Both the position numbers and the translations under genes were made by a program. Below are positions 30,541 to 42,700 of a DNA stretch of 64,000 nucleotides, one piece after another. The notes below the pieces were generated by a model that saw only the letters and a program-made list of their open reading frames with translations, was not told the origin of the DNA and did not search any database. The stretch's first letter is position 1; every line of letters starts with the position of its first letter. The DNA comes from Stropharia rugosoannulata (taxonomy: Eukaryota > Basidiomycota > Agaricomycetes > Agaricales > Strophariaceae), in the NCBI GenBank assembly GCA_028532985.1, contig JANCIK010000005.1:310001-374000 (forward strand), in the 5' to 3' direction.

Positions 30541-32130
30541 ATGGTCAATGGACGCAGCATCAGGGAGATTGTGATAGATGAAGCACACTCGCTTCTTGCT
30601 CATCTTAGTGCTCCCAAAACAGTTGACCACTTGCGAGCCCAGGTGTGGTGGAAAACGCTAGTCGCCGACACACAGGCGTTCTGTGATACATGTATGACAT
30701 GTAAGCGTAGCAAGGCCTCAAATCAGAAACCCTACGGATTACTCAACCCATTACGAGTACCGATGCAACCATGGGAAGCCGTGGGGATTGATTTTGTAGG
30801 GCTGCTCCCGTCGCTGTCTTCTAACCGTAACGGTTCCTTTGACATGATCACAGTCATTATATGCCTCTTAACAGGCATGGTGCACCTAGTACCAAGCAGA
30901 CAAGACTATACTGCTGAACAAGTTGCCGAACTCATGTTCGAAGAAGTGTACAAACATCACGGGCTACCTAAACACATGATCAGTGATCGAGACTTGTTGT
31001 TCACCAGTCGATTCTGGACGCGGTTACACGAGCTAGTGGGTACTAAACTTCGCATGTCGAGCGCTTATCACCCTGAAAGTGATGGGTCCACGGAGCGAGC
31101 AAATCACACCATTACCCAAATGCTATGCCAATGCATAAATGACAAACAGACCGACTGGGTACCCAGGCTACCAGCAATCGAGTTTGCAATTAATTGTGCT
31201 CGGTCTGAGTCTACGGGTTATGCACCCTTTTTCCTGAACCACGGACGGATGCCCAGACCCATGATCTGGGACTCAGCAGCGAGGGATGAATTTCCATCCA
31301 TACGCAACTTTGCATTGCAGAAAAAACTGGCGGTTATTGCTGCACATGATAGCATTCTAGCCACTCGGGTAAAGCAGACGCGCGCGGCTAATAGGCGCCG
31401 ACAACCAGCCCCGTTTACGGAAGGAGATTTGGTGTACCTATCCACTAAAAATATCTCATTCCCCGCGGGATTAGCCCGTAAGTTGGTACCGAAATATATT
31501 GGACCTTACAAGATCCTAAAGGACTTCGGGAACCACTCCTTCAAATTGGAGTTGCCTGACCGCATGAAACAGCGAGGGATTCACAACATGTTCCATGCCT
31601 CGTTACTGCGGATTCATCACCCAAATGACGATTGTCTCTTCCCCGGGAGGATGGACAATCAGCTGGGGAATGAGCTCGAGGATGGCCGTGAATGGGCCAT
31701 TGAAAAAATCCTCGGTCATTCAGGTGCTGGAAAGGCTTCGCAGTTTCAAGTACTGTGGAAAGCGGGTGATAAGACCTGGCTACCATATGATCAGATTGAT
31801 CACCTTGAAAGCTTGCGCGAATATCTCCAGTTGTGGGGAGTGGACAATATCGGACGTTTACCCTGGGGAAAGCTATCCCTGCCGACAGACGACCCTCAAG
31901 TTAGCTTGGGCACTATAGAGCCCGTTTCTCTCCATTATAAAAAGGAGAGAGTTCGCGAATGGCCACGACACACAGTAGTTGCCTATACCGATTCGCGGTA
32001 TTATCCCACCCGGTGCTTTACAGAGTGCAAGTGTAATACACTTCCGCTGTCTGCACTGATGGAGTTCTCGACCATAAATCATCCGAACTTAGTTCGAGTA
32101 ACATCAGCAAATCTGGGACTTACTATATAG
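30541..32130 (+). pseudogene. Ty3/gypsy chromovirus integrase remnant
   Basis: 529 residues from ATG 30541; the frame is open a little further upstream (to ~30484), as expected for a fragment of a polyprotein lacking gag, protease and RT. Zinc region with HSLLAHLSAPKTVDHL and CDTCMTCKR. Catalytic D, D, E in VGIDFVGLLP, MISDRDLLF and DGSTERANHTI. A C-terminal chromodomain follows (EWAIEKILGHSGAGKASQFQ ... WLPYDQIDHLESLREY). Chromodomains direct chromoviruses to marked heterochromatin. The frame is intact over 1.6 kb, so truncation is not very old. It is unlike E1-E3, which lack the chromodomain. Confidence 0.9.
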
Positions 32131-33375
32131 TACCTACTAGCATTATATAATACCATAGCACCATAGTAAGGGTTCTTATCTATTTAGCACGGCATAGCAT
32201 AGGCTCATATCTACATAGTAACTCGGCTACATTATGTAGTATTATATAACACTCTGTAGAATTACATAGTACAGTACCAGTACTTAAATTCGAGCAGCAT
32301 TTAGGTAGATCAAGGGCTATAATATTGTTTATTACTTATTCGCACTTTATGTCTATTACAAACAACATAATATTAAACTTATATATATATATGTAAGTAC
32401 ATTAAGAGCACAGGCTAGACAGGGGCTGTTTCGTGATGCAGTGGGGTCGTATATGGCATGGCATGGGTCTTGTGGTAGTCGGTTTTCAATGTGGCAGGGT
32501 CATGGGGTGGTTGGGACATACGAGGCAGTGGGACCTGCATGGACGGATTGGGGGATTTGGTTACTCACCTATGCTTCACCCCTTTTCGTGCCTGTTCCCT
32601 GCTCCCTGCAGCTTCATCGTCATCTTGTCATTGGCGTCATTGGCGTCGTCAACATTGTTAGGGTGGTTGCACTATGGGGGAGAGGGAAGGGGAGTTCGGC
32701 ATGGTGGTGGTAGTGGATGAAGAGGGAACGGCTGCGACGTGGCAAGAAATATCCATAACACAGCCTTGACACAGCCTTCGGAAATAGCCGAGAAAAAGCG
32801 GTATATGTATTCTTTAGTTCAATTAAAATAAATGGTGGTATGGCCTAGGTGGTTTATTACGGCCTTCTACTACATAAGTCCCTTGAGGCTTGGGGTTCAA
32901 TTCTTGCTGGTCGCATTTTTTAATAAGTTAGCATACATGAAATTTGGATTACTGCTGGTTGTAACTTGTACGATATGTCGATATCATTATATCTACACAT
33001 AGTATACTTTATTTAACTTAGTATAATAGCGGTTCGAAAGCCTGGAAAGATATAAAGATGAGCCAAAGACATAACAAGATCTACGAACTTTGAAAACTGC
33101 TGAAGCTATAACTATAGTCGTTATTAGATTAGTATTTATGGCATGACTTGCAGAGCCTATTATAGAGTACTACAACATGCTATATAATGATTATAATTAT
33201 ACTATATAGTGCTACGTGATTATGGGCCATTATAAGCCTAGTCTAATTACTATAACATGCTATGAGATTGTACGGTATTACTATGCCTTTCTATGAGATC
33301 ATGTGGTATTATTATGACATGCTATGAGAAAATGGTTGGATTTGCTGATGAAGGATCGACCAGTTCCTTTTTCGG
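32131..33375. other. AT-rich gene-free stretch
   Basis: Many repeats of short TATATAG/ACATGCTATGAG-type motifs (33160-33330: CTATGAGATT, CTATGAGATC, CTATGAGAAA). No gene recognised. Confidence 0.4.
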
Positions 33376-34401
33376 GTGAATGCCCAGGTCACACATACGC
33401 TCTCAGCAGATTATATCTATGAGTGTTGTGACTACGCTCGGATGCTCGGACATCTGAAGGGCGATGAGTTGTCAGTTAGGGTGGAACAATCACCCAACAA
33501 CTACGACAACTTTGCGAGACTATTTAATTTCAATGCCCTCAAGTTGTCCCCAACCTTCCCGGTTTGGGACCGGACCCACAACACCTACAGCCGACCACCC
33601 GGGCCCCTAATCACCTTCGAGCACTTCATGTGCGGACAATACCCCCCTCCAGCTATTCCTCAGCCGCCGCTGCCGCCCTCGTACTATTCAGCGCGGCCTC
33701 CCGCTCCGTTCAACTCCGCCTATGATGCACATCGCGCACTGGACGACGCTCGCGACCGCTCGGCTTACGCACGGCACGCATACCCACCTCGTCACACGGG
33801 GTACGCTCAGCACGCTTTTCAGCAGCGTGAAGAGCGACGCCGCCGGAACGCCTCGCCTGGATACTCCCGGCGTTCGGCTTCACCACCTCCGCGTTCGGTT
33901 CACAAACACAAGCAACAGAAAAAGAAACAAGAGCGGCAGGCGCACAGTCCGCAGAAGAAGCGTGACGCGCGTTCCGCTCGTTCCGAGTCCGGTGGCACCG
34001 ACGCCGGCGCATCTACTTCCTCCCGCTCTCGCGTGCGCGATGAAGACACGCACATGCCCGAGGCCGTTACCCCTACCACGATCCCAGCCACGGCCCCAAC
34101 AGCGCGCGACATAGCATCCGGCATTGTGCAGGCCACTGCCTCCCATCCCCAGGCCAATACCATCCTCGAAGCGATGGTTGCGGCCCTGCAAGCCGCACTC
34201 ACCCCTGCCGCAGACACACCCGCCTCTTCCAGCACTACCCTAAGCGCCGGCCCGGATGTCGAAGACGACTACGCAGAATATGACGAAGGCGAAGGGAACG
34301 ATGAGACTCCCGCAGACGAGGACTTCGCAGGAGACGACGATGCTGCTGGCGACGAGGATGACGAGATGGACACCGAGCCGACTCATACCACCGAAGAATA
34401 A
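33376..34401 (+). CDS. GC-rich low-complexity ORF, unknown
   Basis: An open frame of 341 codons, starting at a GTG; the first ATG is about 23 codons in (ARMLGHLKGDEL), so the 5' end is unsettled. The N-terminal 90 residues look folded (YDNFARLFNFNALKLSPTFP, ITFEHFMCGQYPPP). A Pro/Tyr-rich, then Arg/Lys/Ser-rich middle follows, and the acidic end is DDDAAGDEDDEMDTEP. GC content is far above the surrounding AT-rich DNA, suggesting a fragment of a mobile or transferred gene. Function not assigned. Confidence 0.35.
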   Translation: MNAQVTHTLSADYIYECCDYARMLGHLKGDELSVRVEQSPNNYDNFARLFNFNALKLSPTFPVWDRTHNTYSRPPGPLITFEHFMCGQYPPPAIPQPPLPPSYYSARPPAPFNSAYDAHRALDDARDRSAYARHAYPPRHTGYAQHAFQQREERRRRNASPGYSRRSASPPPRSVHKHKQQKKKQERQAHSPQKKRDARSARSESGGTDAGASTSSRSRVRDEDTHMPEAVTPTTIPATAPTARDIASGIVQATASHPQANTILEAMVAALQAALTPAADTPASSSTTLSAGPDVEDDYAEYDEGEGNDETPADEDFAGDDDAAGDEDDEMDTEPTHTTEE

Positions 34402-37400
34402 GGCCTCGCGAGCGAGGCCTGGAGGGCGCATGTAACAGACCGACCTTTCTTACATAAGCTTTTACCCATTATCTCCCTCCGTACTTATCTGCTACCTTCG
34501 GTTGGAGGTAGTACCTGTCCTTTATTTCTACCGCATTAGTCAGCCTGGTCTCCGTAGTATAAAAGCCCTTGTATTCTGCTACATAGAACCTCAGAATTAC
34601 ACGAGTTAAAACCGTCTTACAGTAACTCTCTACGCTCCTACTAGTTTATCTAGTGTGCCGTATCTTATCTCTGTCGCTTAACGTCACAGTCGATACAGAT
34701 CCGTCACATCCGTCCTCCCTCGTCATTCAAACGGAAATGCCCTTGGACGTGGGAATAGCTTACTCACCGCATTTCCCCTCCTGCCGCGCTGGCGGCAAAA
34801 TTCATACATACCTTGACTTGTATGTACGTAGTAGTCCAGCACCTCCCAGGAATACCCCAAACAAGTGTCCTTAGACCTGGAGTCCCACTCATGTAAGTTT
34901 TGGAGCAGTACTTACATCTACTTACATGCTCTATTGACCAACCAACGCGCGCTACGATCGGTAATTCTCTTCCGTCTTTATCGATTATCATCGGCAATCT
35001 GGTCTACCTCTTGGAAACGATGCGGTCAGAGTCCCTCACGAGGTGAGTTTCGGACATTTTTTGGTATACGGTGCTGCCTTCCTTCAATCCTTTCGCGAAT
35101 TTCTTCTAGCTTGCTCGTCCTGGTTACCTCCCCTATGCGGGCCTTTCTCCTGAACATTTCACCGCATGTAATCATTATCCCCAACCCAACTTACATGCGA
35201 CATACGGTGCTCCTCCATTCAATTTTCGACTTTTTCTCAGCGCCGGTACACATACACAATGTCTGCAGCCCGTCACCTCTTTCATCCCCATACATCACTC
35301 ATCCCATCTAGCGGCCTAAGCATGGAGGCATCGTCTGGGCCTTATAGATGGCGCATTTGTCACACGCTTCTTTCCCCTACACCTTGCCTCTCTTCACCCT
35401 GTGGATCTGACTTGCTTTACTGTGAAACATGTAACATTTGCGGTCGACTATATGACATTCCCTGCCTTCGGTCTTCCATAGCGCGATGCTGCATCACCCG
35501 CTACGAATACCGTCTCTAGCCATCCTTCGCTCTCGTAAGACTGCATGTTGCACAAGCAGACCGACGAACATATTCTCGACCCCCACATACATATGCACGA
35601 AACGCCGTTATCCATGAATTAGATCGGTCTCGCCTTGTTCGCTGCTATGCTCATTACCAGTCGCACCCACTTACCAATATTTGCCACAGGGTACCTACTT
35701 CTCTAGACCATTCATCAAATCCGACACCGATCAGCTTTTTTTGGCTAACGGATGTGCCTCACCGGACTGGAACAAGTACGAGAGCATGAAGCCCTTGCCC
35801 CGCGCTCCATCCCCGGGCTTGTGTATACGTATGCCCGGATACTCTGACAGTTGGTCATTGGAGAACTAGTTACGCGGTTTGTGGATTGACACGAACGTCA
35901 CCTACTCATCCGCATATCGTACGACGTCGATATCTATGTCCGCGTGTTCCGTCATACCGAGCCACGAGGTACACTCCGTACTCCATCCAACAATGGACCC
36001 GCCATAGGAATCACTCGTGGTACGTACATCTGGGTATGTTTTGCTATTTGCATTGCCTCCACTTCGACGAGACTACCGCATATTTAGGTGACAGCGATGA
36101 GTCGCATTCCATGTTGTGCATTGCCCCTAGCCTGACATCCTACTCCCGTCTTTCGTCGTACTTCATTAACCGCTGCATGTACGGTGCACAGGCATACCGG
36201 CCACGCTTGCTCAGTGACTCTGGCGATACGCACGAAGCATTTGTCCTATTTAAGCGACATATTTATTGCTGATTTGAGCTATTGTTGTTGTCCGGATCTG
36301 TCTGTGCAAACGTACGCTTGTTGTGGCTTTGAGGGGTTATCTGTTTGGTGCACGTTTCTGGTCTAAGTCGGTGCATCCAAGCGCAACCGTGCCTAGACTT
36401 TTTATTCGGGTATGCACGCCGCCTCGCAGCAGGGTGGGCGATGGAAATTATGTGGAAGGAAGCGTGAATAGGTAGGGGTCTGGGAATCGCGATTCAGAAG
36501 ATATCGAGGCTGTGTACTCTATACTGCTGTTGCTAGATTAGTGTACATACAGATCCTGCCTGCGAGAACACTGGACCGGACCAGAACGTCGTCTTGAGTG
36601 CAACGGCGAAGTCAGATAAAACGGGGCAGAAGAGCAATGGTGGAGATGGTCCATTCTCATTGATATAGAAAGTGATTCAGATCCATTCAACATGGAACAC
36701 ATACACGCACAGGACTATCCGGTTGAGCAGAACATTTTTGGACTTGGGGCGAATTTATTGGGACCTAACGCGTGATATCTTGAGGCCTGTGAATATCTGA
36801 CTCAGCGTACTTTCCCCTATAAGAGGCGAACTCAAGCAGAATATACCTGTTAACCGATACCCACCATGTCGTCGTAGCTCCACAACATTTCCATACGCAG
36901 TCGCTTTAAATGTACGCCTTATCCTCTTTTAAATACCCGCCCAGTACCCGCTTTTGTTTATTCTACAAACGACATGGAGCGTGGTCACCGCAGACCTACA
37001 GTAACCGCCGGACTGGGACAGAGATTTATGCAGAGGCGATGACTTTAGGCACGGTATTCTTTCTTTGAATTACGAACTAACCATCTGCCATGCCAGGTTC
37101 CTTGCTCACGCATGTGTTTGGCTCCCAATAGTTGGAGGCTCGATTCTGGTTCACCGTCCGCATAACTTATGTATGGACGAAGTTTCGCTCAACCCAATCT
37201 ATCATCCCACAGTTCATTCTTGGAAGAAGTCGCGCATGCTGTATCTGGTGAATCTCGGTGTATGCCTTTGCTCGTTTATTCAACGGTGCTGGGTTTTACT
37301 CGCGAGTTGCACATAAGTTACGGCAAACGCGATTTCGTCAAAGGGTAATTGTGGGACTCTCATATATTACATCACTATGTTACCCTTTCAACAATATCAT

Positions 37401-38163
37401 TTATTTGTCTTATTCCCATATGAAGGCGTAATTATTCGGTGAAGGTGCTGTAAGATTGATTGTGTCGGCGGAGGTGGGCGGGTGCGATTGTCTCGCACAG
37501 TTGTTGATTGCTTCGTGTTGGCTTCGTTAGCCGTAAGAGGATCGTACAAGATATGCGTGCGGTCTGAGTACACTACATAACATAGGTATGTAGATACTGG
37601 ATTACAACAGATAATTGAAACCGTTACGCAAGAGACAGGACGGCGACGCATGCTCGGTGTGAACGTGGAGTATATGTACCTAGTTGTGTATACATAGGGT
37701 CCTTGGAATTACCCGACCTTGACCCAACCTGCAGAGCATCTGTGCTTCGCAGAACGCGCCGTACTGAGAACATTGAAACTTTTCCAATGGACTCAACAAT
37801 TTACGCTATGACATTGACAGTGACAAACGTCTGCGTGGATTTCAGCGTTTATTTGCTGAGGCGGAGGACCGGCGTTTCATGTCCAATGGCAAGCCGGAGC
37901 CACTCATTTGTTTTGTTTGGCGCGAGCTGCACGGAAAGCAAAATAATCTTACCGCTGTAGATCATATCGTCTGTATAGTATCGATTCAAAATTCTGTTAC
38001 GGTAGTTTGGTGAATAGCACTCACGATTCCCAGGCTCACCAGATACTCTTTGGAGTAAAGGTGAATCGAGTTTGGCAAGTACTTAGACGCATATTCATTC
38101 GGAGGTAAGAACTGTAAATATAAGTCAAATCAACTCCGCGTACTGCAGCGTCAGATAAAAATA
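34402..38163. other. 3.8-kb stretch without recognisable genes
   Basis: Only short frames with unlikely composition on either strand. Some recurrent ACATAC/CATACATAC words near 34800-34930 and 35170-35260. It may hold decayed repeats or a non-coding transcript; I see nothing supportable. Confidence 0.4.
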
Positions 38164-38808
38164 TTAACTGACAATGTCGTCATATGTGGTGGACCAATGC
38201 GTTCTTCCAATCCATTTGGTCGAGTCTGCAGAGTTCAACTGATTTGGTATGAGTAGGGGCGCGGAGGTACCTGCACTGTGAATTCCTTGCGATGTTGGTG
38301 TTGGAGTACCGGAAGTATCAATGGTGGCGGAACGAGATAGTTCAACTTTGGTTTCATGAGTTGAGGAAAAAATCGATGCGGCCTTGATGTGTTTCGAGTC
38401 GGATGCTGAGGGCGAGCCACACATCTTCGACTTACGGCTTGTACCTGGGCGCTTTTTCTCAGCCCTCTCATTCTCCTTCTGTATCTTAGGCGTAGGTGCA
38501 TATTTGTAGTCAGGGTATTTGCGCGCGTGCTCTTCCCTTTCGCCGTTTGCCATATCGACATACGGCTGTCGCTCGGCAGGCGACATCCCACGCCACGCGG
38601 CGCTCGCAAGTGCCGAGATCTCCGGAAGTTTTGGCTTGGGTGCGTCCTTGGGGACGCCGAGAAGGACTGTATAAGCAGGCCAGCTTGTGGCCACTGACTT
38701 GCGAAACATGAGCCAGCAGTTGGGTGGCCTTTTCGGTTTTGCGGCAGATGGTGGTGGAACGTTGTTTGTCATATCGGCGAGGGCAGCAGTGGCGCTTACT
38801 TTAGGCAT
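38164..38808 (-). CDS. HMG-box protein, fungal MATA type
   Basis: Single exon, 214 residues, ATG at 38808. The HMG box is at about residues 24-105: KRPPNCWLMFRKSVATSW ... LPEISALASAAWRGMSPAER, then ARKYPDYKYAPT, the usual YPDYKY end of fungal sex/pheromone-response HMG boxes. An unusual ~10-residue stretch (VLLGVPKDAPKP) sits between helices 1 and 2. Basic linker NERAEKKRPGTSRKSK follows; the C-terminus is Ser/Thr-rich. It probably binds and bends DNA in the nucleus. It could be a mating or developmental regulator, but no mating-type neighbours are visible. A TATATATATAAAG sequence on the plus strand near 39001 is too far and in the wrong orientation to assign. Confidence 0.75.
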   Translation of the reverse strand: MPKVSATAALADMTNNVPPPSAAKPKRPPNCWLMFRKSVATSWPAYTVLLGVPKDAPKPKLPEISALASAAWRGMSPAERQPYVDMANGEREEHARKYPDYKYAPTPKIQKENERAEKKRPGTSRKSKMCGSPSASDSKHIKAASIFSSTHETKVELSRSATIDTSGTPTPTSQGIHSAGTSAPLLIPNQLNSADSTKWIGRTHWSTTYDDIVS

Positions 38809-39454
38809 GATATTAAAATGGAGTAGACGGTCTCTGAGATTGCGATGTTGTGTGTTAAGAATAGTCTGCCTTCAGCGCAGGAGCGCGCCTGTTAAAACGG
38901 GTAACAGGCGAGCCACATATTTCCAGCATCACGTGTGGGTCCACTGCGCGACCGTCGATGCGAACCTAGTAGATTGTTGAAAATATCCAATGAAGCGATA
39001 ATATATATAAAGATCAGTAATGTAGGTAACATACCTATTGGCGATGCTAGGTTCTAATAGATTAAGGTACTTACATTGAATGAGATTTTGAGATGGGCTG
39101 TGTGAGATACGTTGGATGTTGAGAATCTACAGAATAGCCTCTTCGAGCGGGTGGCACTGAAGAAGTTGGCTAATATTATCATTCTGCTAGTAAGATTACC
39201 CGCTTTTATACGAAAATACAGACCTCCCAGTGTCATCCAGACAGCTGTTTGACGTCAGACATTGCGTTGCAATTTCCCACCTCCATTCAACTCACAGGCT
39301 CCAGTCTTACCCGTATTTCCCTTTGATGTGTTGCTATTTATGAAACAATAGAGTTATGACAGAGTACATTTAACAAGTGGCACGCATACAGCCATACAAA
39401 TATTGCCATTAGGCGGGGTAACGATTTTTACCAAAGTATTGTTATTGAACTGCA
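38809..39454. other. Intergenic region between HMG gene and MULE
   Basis: No gene recognised; presumably upstream sequence of the HMG gene. Confidence 0.4.
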
Positions 39455-39463
39455 GCTACAATG

Positions 39464-39640
39464 GGGCACAGGAAAAAAGCAGTGAGCCGTGCGTGAGTGC
39501 GTGAGAGTGCGTGAGAGTGCGTGAGAGTGCGTGAGTGATGCGTGAAAGTGCGTGAGCAATGCGTGAAAGTGCGTGAGTGGTACGTGAAAGTACGTGAGTG
39601 GTACGTGAGGATGCGTGAAGGTGCGTGAGCTGTGTGTGAG
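39464..39640 (+). repeat. MULE left inverted repeat with GTGCGTGA array
   Basis: About 40 bp of terminal repeat, then more than ten imperfect copies of GTGCGTGA(G/A) to ~39640. Such subterminal arrays commonly bind the transposase. Confidence 0.8.
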
Positions 39641-39788
39641 GGTAAATGTGTGGTAAATATGTGAGTGAATGGTGTGTGAGCGATATAGTGGGTATTTCAG
39701 TTGATTATTCGTATGTCAGTGCATCCAGTAAACACTTCAACATGTATTTCTAGATATAAATGAATACCCTCAGCTACTCTACCTACTA

Positions 39789-42700
39789 CTAAATCCCACG
39801 ACGAGCACGACCACGCTTGGTGCCCCGACCAGGTCCGCGAGGTTTTGGTTTTGGTCTAGGTTTACTGGTGTCACTTTTAACACTCGGAAGTGGTGGGTTC
39901 TCAATGTAGGATGGCCCTCTCTATAGTATTATTGGATGGTAAATAAATGTCTCGAGGAATGGATCAATAGCACTTACCATTAGCTCATCTTCGTCTTCTA
40001 GATAGTCACCGTGGTTCCAATGTGACGGCAGGCCCAGGTAAGGCGACCAGTACTGATGGTCTCCGGCATCTAAACCCCACTGCCAATTACCAGCAACTCC
40101 AGCGCGTTTGGACACCTCAAACATCTCTTCCTCAAGACGTTCAAGGCATTCTCGATCAGGATCAATATCAGATAGAATCATTGACATATCATTCAGAAGA
40201 AGGTGCCATGCGAGCTGAAGTAACTCTGTGTCACTTTTTCCATGGTGAGCCTCGCCTTGGCGGAGTATTTCTGCCATGTAGACCGTATGAGCATGTGCAC
40301 TTGGGTATTTACCAAACCACAGCATTCGGGCGTCCTTATTACCGTCGCACACATGAACTTCAAACCAGTTCGCGATCTGAGCACGTTCGGTAACTGACAA
40401 AGTGCCGACATATGGAATCAGAGAGTCCTCGGATTTCTTGTTGTCCTTGAGCCATTGTTTGACTGGTATGTTGTCACTTGAGACTTCCTCTGCGGTCATA
40501 ATGCGCCTTAGAACATCACGCCAGGGCAACATGCAAGAATTTACATGCTCAGAGTACGGTGTTGAAAGAGGATTTGATAGAATATCCTCAGATGTTTCAA
40601 CCTCGTTTGCATGTTGCCATTTTCCTAACTGTAACATCTGCATTAGCTCATTTTTGTATGAACAACAAAAGCATACATACACGAATTGCTCGTCTACCTT
40701 GAGCATCATTCCAAAGTGAGTCGACCAAATCCGACTGTGGTAGTGTACTTGTTTGACCCGGGGATATAGCACGATCAAGGAATATATTACCTCTCCACCA
40801 CTTCACAATCCACTTGTTATCCTTCACTAGAATAAGTCGAACTGGATACCAATATTCACCATGACGAGCAAGTAATCCTCGTCCCGGCCTGTGTATTAAT
40901 GTAAGTACTCAATTTCCTTCTGGTATTTGTATATTTACACACCATAAACGTTCCGATAAAGGACTTTGCCACATTGTCCGCTCGAGCATTTCGCTACAAT
41001 TTATCAATTTTCATTAGTATAAATTTATACTATGGCACGGTCACTTACTCAGTCCCATTGGCCGGTCGTTCCTTTATTCCAGGTAGCAAATGACGAAGGT
41101 CGCAGTAATCACAATGAAATGGCTGTCTGCTGGTTAGTCTGCCTGCGCGTCCGTCTCGCTGACAGGGAACATGGGACCACTCGTCACATAATTCACATTG
41201 TATTGCTGTTCCGTAAATATTGGCGTCGTATGCAATGTTACCATCGCACGTAACACCGCAACGACAATGAATGTCAAAAGCAGAGTTAGGGAGTGATGAA
41301 GTCACAGATACTGCCGGATCATCTGGACTGCGCAAACGCGGGGCAACCTTCAAAGCATCTGAGCTGGGAGCGTGATCATTTCCCAAGTGAGAAGAATCAT
41401 GTTCTGATTCTGATTCAACTGATGCTGGGGTAGTTGTTGCTTTGGGGCCCTTTTCGATATGTATTCCGTAGTCTTGACTTTCCAATGATTCAGAAGCCAA
41501 AAGCGGTCAGTTGACGCCATTTTTACAAGACCCGGCATGCTGTATGAGACAGTTGGAAGCTCGGAAATTGTGGAAGAAAGTTCAAGCTTGTGCTTTCGCA
41601 GTATAGCATTTCGGCGACGGCTAAAGAACAGTTGTTGGGCCTCCAATCCACCTTCAAGTGTGTAAAAGACCTCATGAACGGCGTATGAGGCTAGAGTATG
41701 TGTATCAGCACCTGCCATCTGTACTGGGCGCTTACATGTGAGATGTTCAGTTGGGCGCCCACCGTACATCATGTCGTCATAGATGTAAACCTTTTGTCGA
41801 TCGGGAGAGCAGTGTTGTGCAATAAAGTGGCTGCCTGACCTAGACACAAGCCCATACCCCATCAAAACATAGACTAAGCCGCTGTCCTTTCCAGATTTCT
41901 TTGTATCGGGATATAGCTTCTCTGGAAAATTCCACGCAGGAAGCGGTGAGCTTTGATCGCCATTGACAAGTGATTCGTGCACAACCTCGACTGTGAACAG
42001 AATAGGAAGAGAAGTCACAATATTTCTGACATCAGTCCTTGATCCTTCGCACAAGAGCCGTCCATCTTTGCAGCGCCAGCAGAATAAATCCTTCAATGGA
42101 GCTGGATCTAGTGAGATAAAGTGATCGAAGAAATCTGAGAATTTACCAGAGAAACTCTTGTGGTTTGTCTCTGAAAGCTGAATAATTCGACGCCGCGAAG
42201 GAGGGTTTGTGATTTCAACGTGAGAGCCATTAGTGAGCTCACCGCCAGAGCACTTATGGATCTCCACAAATAGTACTTCAAAGAATGATACTGCTCGATA
42301 ATTTGCAGATATTTCTTTCGAAACAACATCCGTAAACCAGGCCTATAATTGGAATAGGATTAGCTTCGTGAGAGCTTATATATAGTAAGAGACACACATA
42401 AAAAGTGCCAAAAGCGCCTATGTCCTGAATGGTTTGAATTTTCAAAAGCTTCTGGCGAATTTTGTCGCGCTCAATACCCAGTTGTGAGCCCAAATCTGGG
42501 TCGTTGACCTGTTCAAGCGTTCTCCGCAAGCGTAAATGGTCGAATACCTGTCGCAAAGGTGAAGTGACGAGAAGATGGTCAAAGGCAGGCTCCAGCTCGT
42601 CAAGTAAATTAAACAATGAGATATAAAGCATTTGCAGAGACGAATCAAGCCAACAGGAATTGGACGACCATGAATAGCTTTGAGGGCCATAACCCACACT

